Of a stretch of DNA of 64,000 nt, positions 39,401-51,400 are shown piece by piece. How positions within the stretch are numbered: the first letter of the stretch is position 1; every line of letters starts with the position of its first letter. The translations under genes were made by a program, and so were the position numbers. Source of the stretch: Heterocephalus glaber. Its lineage: Eukaryota; Chordata; Mammalia; Rodentia; Bathyergidae. The stretch spans positions 23,135,822-23,199,821 of the forward strand of contig NW_004624751.1 of assembly GCF_000247695.1 (NCBI RefSeq). The letters are read 5' to 3'. The notes beneath the pieces are model-generated. The model was not told the origin of the DNA and made no database searches. It saw only the letters and a list, made by a program, of their open reading frames with translations.

Positions 39401-42400
39401 TAAAACCCAATTCCTTCTACTCTATTACCTAGAACTTTGCTTAATTTGCTTATAATTTGATTTCTCGATCTATATCTGAGTTTTCGCCCCTATTTTTTTA
39501 TGGGGGGTTGGTGCTAGCCATGGAACCAGGGCTTCATGTATTATAGGCAAGTGCTGTTCCATTGAGCTACACCTCTATTTCCTCTCCTAAATTCATAAAC
39601 ATTTTGGTCTATTTAGTGTGAAATCCTCAGTTTCGAACAGTTTATCTGAATTAATTCAATCATTAGAACAACTGAATGAACTAAGCATTATTTTCACCTG
39701 TTTTCAGATAAAGAAATGGAGGTACAGAGAGAATGTGGCAATATGCCCAAAGTCCACCAGTTAGCAAGTCACAAAACCAGTGCTCCAACCAGTCACTTGG
39801 CTCCAGGGCCATTTTCCAAACACGCTACCTCAAAAAACACTTACTCTGAATAAAATAATTTTAAAACTAAAGTTCAAATTTTCATTTTCTGCAAAATTTA
39901 CATGCTTTTTAAAGCATTAATCTAAAAATATTTGCCTTATTTTAATATGAAAGATTTACAAGATTTAAGCATGTTATAGAATTCAGGAAGAGGGAAAAGA
40001 AACAGTTCTATCACTATAACACAAGTAGCTGCTATTTGTCTTTGTGTCCTGACTTTTCAAAAATAGTGTTTTAATTATTATCTAAAGAGAATCTTAAAGT
40101 ATAATTAATTTCATGATTTTTATTAAAAAGAATTTTTTTTAAAATCTGACAAGGAAGTGCAAAGGCATTGTCTTTGACTCACTAATATTTCCCAGAGAAA
40201 AATATGCAATGATGTTTGATGAACCAGTTCTCCTGCAAGCTGGTTGGTGGTATGTAGCATGGGCTCGAGTGTCAGGACCCAGCAGTGACTGTGGATCACA
40301 TGGACAAGCTTCTATTACCACAGATGATGGGTAAGCAGAATGTTGAATTTAACATAAGCACCTCTCATTTTTTTTTTTTTTTTTTTGGTACCGGGGATCG
40401 AACTTGGGTCCTTGCGCTTGCGCAGCAGGTGGCGAAACTACTGAGCTAAATCTCCGGCCCAGCACCTCTCATTTTTGTTTGTATAATGTTTGGAAAGCTC
40501 AGAGGACTTTCATTAAGTAAGATAAGTGCTTCGTATGACTAAGCATACCAAGAGCATAATATAATTACTAAAACTTAACTTTAGGTAACTTCATATGCCA
40601 TATAGCCACATATGTCAAATTAAGGTTTAGAAAGAACCTGGGGGTAATTATTAAGACTGCTGTTCTTTGTTCTTATGTGATAGTATTTGTATATATTTCT
40701 AGATTTTAAATTTTTTAAAAGTTTTATTACCAGCTGGGGATTTAGCTCAGTGGTGCCGCTGTCTGCCTCACAAGCGCAAGGTCCCAAGTTCAATCCCCCC
40801 CACCCTGCCCCATACCAAAAAAAAAAGTTTTATTACCAAATTTGGAATTATAGAGGAAGCTGTCAAGGATTAGTGAGGATTTTGGAGCCATAAAAGAAAA
40901 CACATTTGCAATTAAATTTAACAGCACATATAAACAATTTATAAATTGGAAACCTTTTGTAGTATGAGACATTGTTTTAATGAAATGTAGGAACATTTTA
41001 CTACCTTCATGTACTGTATAGACTAATTTGATGCCCTCAACAATTTTGTGAAGCAGTTATTAATCCTATTTTGAACTTAAAGGACTAGAGAAACAAAAAT
41101 GATTTGCCCAGATTCATGTGATTACCATGTGACTGGTCCTGGGATCTGTTGACTCTAAATAAGCATTCTTTGTACTGTTACTCTGATTCATATGTCCCAT
41201 AGAACTATCATTTAGAAGAGATATTCAGTTTATTAACTATTTGAAATGGATAGGAGTTAATGTAATAGTATATTTCATTTTGGTTTAGATGAAAAAAACA
41301 TGATAAAACAGAACAAGAAAACATAAAAACCAATTGATTTTTGAGATGTGTTCCATGCTGTTGAATATTCAAGGAGACTGCTTGAAGGAAAATTAATCTG
41401 TTATTCTGTGTATCCCTTTCAACTTACTCTAAGATTGTATGCTAAAAGTGAGGAGACTGCTTTGATCCTAGACTGTGTGGTTTCTATATGTAGTTCAGTC
41501 ATACATACAGTATCATGGCAGTTTGAGGCTGATGCCTGTAACACATCAAGTCAGGTTGATTCTATATATTTGGCAAGTGGAAGTTTATGTTAAAAGTTTA
41601 CTGCTGTGCTGAAAACCGAGCTGTTGGTCTGGTTGGGAATGGGATAGCTACTCGCCTAGAAGTTGTTGCTGTTCAGGCTTAGTTGCTTTATTTGCTGATT
41701 AACCGAGTTAAGTTCAGGACAGTACCTTTTTACTTTTTTCATTAAAGAATAAATAATTTTTATTAACATAAGGTTTGAAAACATCATTGTCGATTCCTTA
41801 ATTTCTTTAATGAATCCTAGATTGTCACTTTTGCTATCTTTTTTTTTTTTTCTCTTCCTAGGGTGGTTTTCCAGTTTAAGAGTTCAAAGAAATCAAATAA
41901 TGGTACAGATGTTAATGCTGGCCAGATACCTCAGTTATTATACAGGTATTTAGCATATTTATAGTTAATTAATGTGGGGTTTTTTGCTATAAGGTAGAAT
42001 ATTATAAAATATATGGCATAATAAGAAATTATTGAAATATTCAATAAATCATAATTAGAAATTAGCCAATATAACAAAGACATTTAATTTAGTTAACATT
42101 TTGTATATTTTTAAACATTTTCTACATTACATTTAAACTTTGCCTAATGACTAAAATTATTTGTATTATTCTAGTAATATTTTGTAACTTATTCTTTTAA
42201 TATGTCTTTTATTTTCTTACCAGTTTCAGGATTCTATAACCTAATAAAATCTGTCTTAAAGTGGGATGGGGAGTACTTTAGATGTATACTTGATCAGTTT
42301 ACTATAGTAGAAATACTTTAGATGTAGACTTCATCAGTTTATTATAGTCTTATGTTTTTTATCTTGAGGAATGAGTTGGAAAATCCTTTACTACTGATAA

Positions 42401-45400
42401 ATTTATACCTTTAATTAAAATATTAAATAGCAATTGCTTTATTATATTTTGACTTAAGAATTTTAATTCACAGTAATTCAGATATATGAAAGTTTTTACC
42501 TATTTTTCTATCTCAGCATTACTGCAATGTTAGAAGAATTCAAATGGATATAAACTTTCACTAAAAATATTGTCATCCTTAAAGTGTAAAAAAAAACAAG
42601 AAATACCTCTAGACTATGACACTCTTTCTTTTTTAATCTTTATTTTTTATCAGTACATGTTTGCCATACATACTGATCACATTAATCATGGGAAATATGT
42701 ATCTGTACATAATATATCTTAATCCGTTTTTTTCCCATTCTCTTCCCCTCCCTTCAGTCCTTCCCCTCTCCATTTACAAAAGCTCTGTTCCATTTTTTCC
42801 CCTCCATTCTGTTTTTAAATCCCTTTTCCTTTTCTTCCCTTGCTCCTCCCCCATCCCTTGTTCCCCTTCCAATTTGAACAAGTTCTTCCTACTTCCCACT
42901 ATCTATCCTCCATTTTACTCCTTATTTAATGCTTTGGGTTTCTCACACAAGAGAAACAATGGTATGTTTTAACACGTGTGTCTGATTTACTTCACTTAAG
43001 ATTATTGTCTCCAGATGCATCCATTACCTAAAAATTTCTCGAGTTTATCCTTCTTTATGGCTGAGTAATACTCCATTGTATATAAACACCACATTTTCTT
43101 TATCCATTCATTGGTTGATGGCCATATGAACTGTTTCCAAGATTTAGCTATTATAAATTGTGCTGCTATAAACATGGGTATGCATGCATTGAGATTCTCT
43201 TTCTCACATATCTTCCTTCCTAATAATCAGTTAAAGAATGTGAATGTTACAAATCTCATTTTTCCAAAGAGGGAATTTTTTTGATGGTTTTTATGCAATC
43301 TGTTGTAATCAGTACTTGTAAAATATAACTTTAAACATAACAAGTTGCATTGGAGTATCCCTATCTGTTTGACTATCTTTAATAGTAGAATTAAATGGAA
43401 GCATTACTGTACAATATAAATTATATATATATATTCTCTAGCAAGAGGAGAAAGCCTCTACTACACTGCCTTACCAGCTTGATAAGATAATGCTAAGAAA
43501 ATATTTAGTGTTGAAAAATGTTTTCAGAAAAGCCCTATATTAGCATTGTACCTAGCCAAAAAAAAAATTCAAATGCATAATTTAAATATTTCACTGGGCA
43601 AAAATGTATATATTTTGTAAAATATCATTTGACTTGTAAACATTATTTTATGTGTCTACTGTCTTTAGACTTCCAACCAGTGATAGCAGTGCTTCAAAAG
43701 GCAAACAGCAAACCAGTGAGCCTGTACATATTTTAAAGAGATCTTTTGCAAGAACTGTTTCAGTGGTGAGCCATTTTAAAACTTTTAGCTTTTTAATCAG
43801 CATTCTGTTTAATTATGATGTTTAGAATTTAGCCACTCTCTTATAAGAATTTATCATAGCTTAGCTTTATGAAGTTAGATTTGCTTTTGCATTCATGTTT
43901 ATATTATCTAAATAAGTACCATTGCTGTATTATGAATTTCTAATAAGAGAGGGCATATAAAATGCTTTTTTAACTGTAATACACTATGTAAATGATTTAT
44001 TAAAGTAGCTGATACTCTCATTTTGGTAAAATGCTTAGGAAGAATTCCTCCCTTTCTTTATTAAAACCACAAGATTAATACATGTGCCTTATAGGGCAGA
44101 TGTTGTAGGGAATTACTAAAAGTAAACAGTATTAAGGTTCTTTCCCCCATTCTTATCATCATATGTACGTACTGTTTATATTTAGACTATGATAGCCTTC
44201 CAGACCTTTTGTGTTTTCATTGTCGTCATTGTCATCCTTGCTTCTTTGTTGCTGTTGTTGCATTGCTGGGGGATTAGGTTCACGTTAGGCAACTGCTCTA
44301 CCACTGAGCTACATATAGCCCCATTTTTACACATACAAACACACACAAACTTACACTAGTTGTATATATATATATATATATATATACACATGATGCTATA
44401 CAATATTTTTGTTTTTTCTGATACAGTTTTCCTCTGTCTTTTTAAACATTTTATAGTACTCCTCATGAACAGTTTTCCTGTTAATATATTTGGCTCTTTG
44501 TCAATATTTTCTGTTTACATATTTTTCTATGGAATAGTAACATTCTCATTTATTCGACACTACTCCTATTTTAGAACCAATTTGTTGCTCATTTTTTTCT
44601 GTTACATTTTTTTTCATGACTATCTATGCATGCATCTTTGATTACTGATACACTTTGTACATATTATGTACTGAAAATGTGCCTATTTAAATTTTGATAT
44701 ATCTTTGTCCAATTTACCTTCCAAAAAACCTATGGCAGCTTACAGAATGTTCCTTGTGAAAGAGACTATAAGAATGTGTCTTAAAAAAAATAGAATGTGG
44801 TTCCTTTTTACCTTCACATCTTGTTAATATGAGTTTGGTATCTTTTAATTGTAAAAAGGATCTCCATTGTGTCTTTTTTTCATGATTTTTTTTCTGTACT
44901 ATATAATTGTTTTGTATTTATGTCTAAGTACTTGTAATCTTTAAATAAGAAACATTATTTCTCTAAAAGGTTAAACTATAAACTCTGAGTTTTGGTATTA
45001 CTATTATAAGAAGTCTTATTTGGTAAGGATGGGGAGCAGAGTGCCTTGCTCTGAGGTTTGCAGAGTATCTGTCATGATGTAACCATGACAAAATCTGCAG
45101 AACCTTCAAAACTAACTGCAAGGAAAGTCCACCCTAAACCCATATGCTAAACTTTTAAAACATACAAGTAAAGATTTTTTAGTATTTTAGTCATTTTTTA
45201 TCTTCAGTAATATTACCATTAAAAAATTTATGTCTACATATAGTTTATTTAAATTGTAATATGTAGAAATAACATAAGCTATTTGATATTGCCTGAACAC
45301 TAAAACACTTATTTATATATAATTTTTACTACAGTGATATATAGAGTTAGATATTCCTTTCAAATAACCATGTACCATATTTATAAAATTATTTTCCCTT

Positions 45401-48400
45401 GTTTATATGATACACTAGATAGGTTGGAACAGGAAAATTTTTAAAATGTATTTTTAAGTAGGTTAAACAACTGAAGAATGTTGTGTTTATAAATGCCTAT
45501 CTATTTTATCTTTTTGTCAAACTTCAGAGATGCTCTTAATGGTAATTTAGTAAATGAACTACAAGAATGTCTGTTATTTGGGCTACCAAAACTCACTAAA
45601 GAGTTCAAAGTAAAGTTTTGAAATTGTATGTATTATCTTCCCATTTGATGCATGCCATGGTTTCATTTGAGCTAATTGTTTTCTGTTTTTTCACATTTTG
45701 GATTAGGAATGTTTTGAATCATTGCTGAGTATTCTTCACTGGAGCTGGACCACCTTAGTCTTAGGAGTTGAAGAACTTAGAGGATTAAAAGGATTCCAGT
45801 TCACAGCTACCCTTCTAGATTTAGAGAGGCTACGCTTTGTGGGTACCTGTTGTCTGAGGTTATTGCGTGTCTATACCTGTGAAATTTACCCAGTGTCAGG
45901 TATGATGTATTTTTTAAATAACTTTGGGTAGAAAACATTTAAGACTTTGAGATTTATGTAATGATCAGGAGTTAAAGATCACTACGTGCCTTTCAACTGC
46001 TCCTGAAATGAGGGGAGAAAGTCAGATTGCTGATGCTTCTGTATTTGCTTGTAAAGAAGAAAATAGATTTCGTGTCATTGTGATAAGAAAAAGTCATGGT
46101 GGGCTAAAATTAAATACTCTTTAGTTATGTCAAATAGAAGTATTTTCAACAACTGATTGGGATTTAAATACCGAAACCAATATTTTCTTTTTTATAATTC
46201 TGTTTAAATTTTTAAAAGAATTTTTAGACCACACTTAATCTCTAAATTGTTAAATTTGTAGGTTATAAGTATTCATGATATTTAGGCATATAGTAAATTA
46301 CTGAATCATATTATTCCATTCATATTTAATATTTTACTAACTAGGAATTTACTGTTTTTCTATCAAAGCTACAGGAAAAGCAGTTGTAGAAGAAACTAGC
46401 AAATTAGCTGAATGTATTGGAAAAACTAGAACTTTATTGAGAAAAATTTTATCAGAAGGAGTTGATCATTGCATGGTAAAGCTGGATAATGACCCTCAAG
46501 GATATCTCAGTCAACCTCTGAGTCTCCTGGAAGCTGTACTACAGGAATGTCATAATACTTTTACTGCATGTTTCCATTCTTTCTACCCAACTCCTGCATT
46601 GCAGTGGGCGTGCCTTTGTGATCTGCTGAATTGTTTGGATCAGGTAATTTAAGCTTGTGAAATATAGTTGAAAATCTGCATTGCTGAATACTACTCAAGA
46701 CAGTGAATTGTGGCTGCCACTCTCTTTAGCTTTTAAAAGATAAATTAGGAAAAGATAATTAGAAAGTCAATTTGATGTATGTGGACTTCAAAGTTGAAAA
46801 ATTTGTTTGGTTCTTTAATTGCTTTTTCAAGTTTAGTTATAAAATTGGCAAATATGATTGTGTATTTGCTCATTTGCCCTTTGAATTTATAGGTGAGTGT
46901 GTGATAGAGAAAAAAAGTACAATAGTGAGTTTGAGAACAAGGACAGCACCAAAAAGTGGTTCTTGACACCTCCACATCCACAAAAATAGGAAGGAGAGAA
47001 GACGGAGTGAAAAACCATGCTAATATCATTCATTCATTGATTCATGAAGAAAACATAAACTTTATAAATGTGTATCACCAAATCATAGACTTTCAAAACA
47101 CCTGTGGAGAAAACATGACCGAACTACAGGGAGAATTAGACAAATTCACATTTAAAATTGGAGAGTTCAGGGCTCCTTGTTTAGTAATTAACAGAACAAC
47201 TAGAAAAAAACATCAGAGCTATAGAAGATTTGAACAGTGTAGTCAACCACTTTGATCTGATTGACATTGTAAGTTAGTATATGAAACTGCAGATTCCATA
47301 TTACTTTCAAATACACATAGAATGTTCATCAAGATAGATCATATACTAGGGCAGTGATGGCGAACCTTTGAGAGTTTTCAGTGATAACAAATGGCCCACT
47401 GTGGCACGTGTGCCATAGGTTCACTACCTCTGCATTAGTGCATAAAATAAATCTTAGAAAATTTTAAAAAATTAAAATTTTAATTTGTTTTGAGATTATA
47501 ATAGAATTTAATTGGAAATTAGTAGTAAAAGATGTTGAGAAAAAGCACCAAATATTGGGAAACAGACAATACTTTTAAATAATCAGTGGGTTAAAGGAGA
47601 AATCATAATAAATTTAAAAATATTTCACATTGCAAGATAAAAATCTAATACTAGAATATGTGAGATGTAGTTAAAGCATCATTTACAGAGATGTATATCC
47701 TTAAATGCTTATATTAGTAAAGAAAAAACATTTAAAATCTATATCTAAACTTTACTGTAAGAAGCCAAATGGAAAAGCCAATCAAACTAAAAGTAGGAAG
47801 GAAAACAATAATAAAGAGCAGAAATTAGTGAAATAGAAAATGGAGACAAAATTAAGAAAACTAAAAGTTGGTTCTTAGGAAAAACACACACATACACACA
47901 CACACATGAACTAACAACCTTATTTGAGAACAAAAGAGAAAAAAACTATACTAGGGGCATGAATGTAGCTGACAAAGGCAAAGGGTTGTCCTGGCTTTGA
48001 TTCCCAGCACATGGAAGAAAGGAAAGAAGGAGGGAAGGAAGCAAGCAAGTACTGAATACCATCATCAGAAATGAAATAGGGAATATCACTGTTGGTTCGA
48101 TGAACATTAATATTATACTAAGAGAATATTATGGACAATTTTATGCCAATGAATTTTACAGCTTTAGAGGAAGTTTATCAAATTCTTTCAAAAATATAAC
48201 AACCCAAACTGACACAATAAAATTAGAAAAATCAGAATTGCCTTATATCCATTAAAAATTAAATGTATTAAAAACTTTTCCACAAAGAACATTCTGTGCC
48301 CTGATATTGTTGTTAATGGATTCTCTTAAACATTTAGAAAGAAAAAATAGCAATTGTTTTTCAAATTCTTTCAGGAAATATAGGAGATAATATTTTCCAA

Positions 48401-51400
48401 CTCATTCTGTGAGGTTAATCTTATCCTGATTGATACCAAAATCTAACAAATATATTAAAGGAAAATTTGTAGATGATGATTACTCAGGCACATAGAAGTT
48501 GTTAAAATATTATCAAATCAAATCCTATAATATAGATAATATATCCTGACTGGAATTTATCTTAGAAAAAACAAGTTAATTTAACATCTAGAAAGCAGTG
48601 TAATTCATCAAATTAACCGAATAAAGAGAGCAAATTGTATGATCTGCTCAATAGCTCCAAAAAAATATTTGACAAAATTAGTAATTACTGAGTGACAAAA
48701 ACATCTTTGGAAACTAGGATATAAGGAAACTTTGTCAATCTGATAAGAATATCTACCAAAAATCTATAGCTGATATCCTTCTTAATAGTAAAATAATGAA
48801 TGTTCCCCTAAATTTGGAACAAGGCCCAAGGGCTTTCACACTTATACAACACTGTACAGAACTCCTAACCTCACCTCAACACTCAGCCCCACCCACCCCA
48901 ATTCACTACCATCACCATGGCTTCTCCAGCAACATGGATCCATATAGCAGGGTACTGTATTTTATCACTCTATTTCCTGGGGCAAACAATTGTCTACACT
49001 AGAGAATAAATTAATTATTCTCTCACTCTCAACTATACCAGTTGAAACTTATTTTATTCCTTTGCTGTTGAACAGGCTGAATTTAGCAAGAATTGCTTCA
49101 ATATATGGAGTAGAATGTGACTTTTTATGCTTGATTTTGTACCACAAATATTTGATGAATTAAATAATGCATACATGATTTTTGTGAATTAAGATGCCCT
49201 GTATTGATACATTTTTAATATTTAATATTTTCTTTGGGAGAAGATATTTTCCTTAGGGATTAACTGTGGAATGTGGTAGCATAATTTTAGAACCTTACTG
49301 AAATGTTGTAGTAGTTGTACGGAATTACAATTTTGCATCACTTTATTATTTGAAAATTTTCAGTGCTTATTGGAAATGCCTTAAATAGTATAAGAGTAAA
49401 AATTTGAAAATAGTGCTAAAGAGAGCTGTGATTTTGAGTGGAGATATATATGTACATATACTAATAGATATAGAGATAGATGTATAAATGGATATATAAA
49501 TATTTTACATATCTGTGTATATATATAATTTACTGTTTTCTGTCTTCATTGGATAGTGACTTAATTGTGTTTTAAGGCCTTGATGTGATATTATCCTGTA
49601 ACAAAACAATTTCAGTGACTGAATGATAGAAAATTTTGGTACGATTTAAACAGTTACTACCTCATATATATTCAGAAACTTGGGTTATACTGATGCAGTA
49701 TTTCTTTGGGACTGTTGGGGGGCATTTTTTTTTAAAGGATATTCAAGAAGCAAACTTCAAGACATCAAGTAGCCGACTCCTCGCAGCTGTTATGTCGGCT
49801 CTGTGTCACACTTCTGTTAAGCTGACTTCTATTTTCCCTATTGCTTACGATGGAGAAGTACTGCTAAGATCAATTGTTAAGCAAGTTAGCACAGAAAATG
49901 ACTCAACACTGGTTCATCGTTTTCCTCTTTTGGTCACACATATGGAAAAACTCAGCCAGGTAGGTCTTTTCTGAAATCTCTTTCATAATGAAGCAATTAT
50001 ACTGTAAAGTGAGTTATTTTTAGCTTGATGTTTTTTCTTCTGTATTGGTAAGTAAATTATTATTTAACAAATGATTTTCTGTTTCATAAGAAGAGGTGAT
50101 TTTTTAAAAATTCTCTTATTTGCCTATAAAATGAGGATCCTTTTTCTCTTAATGTTTTAATTTGAATAATCACCAATAAAAAATCCAAGTTATTCAGTAT
50201 TGTTGTTTTGTTTTGTTTTTTGTTTTGTATCATTTTTTGGTTTTGCTGTGCTGAGGATTGAACCTAGGACCTTATGTATGGTAGGCAGGACTTGTGTGTT
50301 TTCTTTTTGATGTATTATTTGAAATTAAGCTGCAGATACCATAAGCAATTTCTTGTATTCTAATGTAATATTTTAAATTTCAAAGACAGAATGATAAGGA
50401 AATAAAGAACTTTTAAAACATCTTGTATAAAATTTTGATATGTTAAAATTAGCACTAAAACACTAGGCATACAAAATATTGCTTAATATCTGCTTCCAGT
50501 TTATTAGAAAGCATTATAGAAAAAAATTAAAGGTACACATGAAACTATATACTTACTATCTACTTGATGAGAATGACTGTAAACGTGAAAAAGAAATAAA
50601 AGTTATCCTAATTACTATACAGTGACAGTTTTCTATTGACTAAAGCAACAGAAAATTATGAAAAAATTTCAATAACAGAAATAAAAATGATAATAGAATG
50701 AAATAATATTGAAGTATTGATCCATTTGTAGAAAATTAGGAAAAAGTAATTTTTTTATCTCAAATTTCTATGCTGATGAGACTGTGAAGAAGCATTAATT
50801 TTATAGATGGTTCATGCCATTATGTAATTAATCTAAATAATCTTTTTCTTTCAGTCTTTTAGCAAGTATTTATTGTATACCTATTATTTATGATAATTTT
50901 AATTGAGACAGGAATAAAAATATAGCCCTTGAATTGGGGTTCTAAAACCAACGTAATTTTTTAGAAAATGCATTACTATTTTGTTAGTATGCATTATGAG
51001 TGTTTTCACAGAAAACTAAAAGAATATATGGAAGATTAAAGCTATATGTATACTTTAATAAAAGGAAAATTGGAAACTTTTATTAGAGACTTGTTTATCA
51101 CTGAACAAAATAGCTGAATTAGGTATAACTTGATAGAATGTGGTTCAGCCATTATAAAGAAGTATAGTGATACTTAATATCAAAACAATTTTTTAAAAAT
51201 TTTAAATAAAATTTGGAAACCAAAGTGTATATATGTATATAATAGTGAGGTATATAAAAAAGGTATGCAAAAGGCTCTTTATTAGAAGAGAGTACTGAAA
51301 ATCAAAATATTTATGGATATTAGAATTCTGAGTAATTGGACATTTTCTTTTGGAAATCTCTTTAGTTTGGTAATTTTTTAAAAATATATAGTAAATGTTT

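Larger units (their letters stand above)
37587..40195 (+). other. MYCBP2: Intron 10
   Basis: This 2.6-kb intron holds two MER2-like DNA transposon fragments in the same orientation, a dimeric B1-ID SINE, a decayed ID copy and a MIR. 38290-38880 is unassigned. Confidence 0.8.
40331..41861 (+). other. MYCBP2: Intron 11
   Basis: This 1.5-kb intron holds two young ID SINEs in opposite orientation about 270 bp apart and a MIR. An 81-codon open frame at 41348-41593 resembles no protein I know. Confidence 0.8.
41946..43668 (+). other. MYCBP2: Intron 12
   Basis: This 1.7-kb intron holds a 40-bp tandem duplication and a reverse-oriented L1 3' end; the rest is AT-rich and unassigned. Confidence 0.8.
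43766..45706 (+). other. MYCBP2: Intron 13
   Basis: This 1.9-kb intron holds a decayed ID copy, a TA microsatellite and probable old L1 sequence; 44900-45700 is unassigned. Confidence 0.75.
46960..48850 (+). mobile_element. Old L1 (L1M type), endonuclease/RT region, decayed
   Basis: The order of recognisable blocks follows old L1 ORF2: 'atgttcatcaagatagatca' (endonuclease end), 'aatgcttatattagtaaag', 'agaaattagtgaaatagaaa' and 'agttggttcttagg', then RT-region sequence to about 48850. Multiple stops and frameshifts are present. It is interrupted by a hAT miniature element and an ID-like SINE. Confidence 0.75.
46644..49737 (+). other. MYCBP2: Intron 15
   Basis: This 3.1-kb intron is mostly a decayed sense-oriented L1 endonuclease/RT region, with a hAT miniature element and an ID-like copy nested in it. 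48860-49737 is unassigned. Confidence 0.8.

Noticed and set aside
41348..41593. 81-codon open frame in intron 11
   Set aside because: It has no recognisable domain, no splice signals in a usable phase and no repeat origin; chance is likely.
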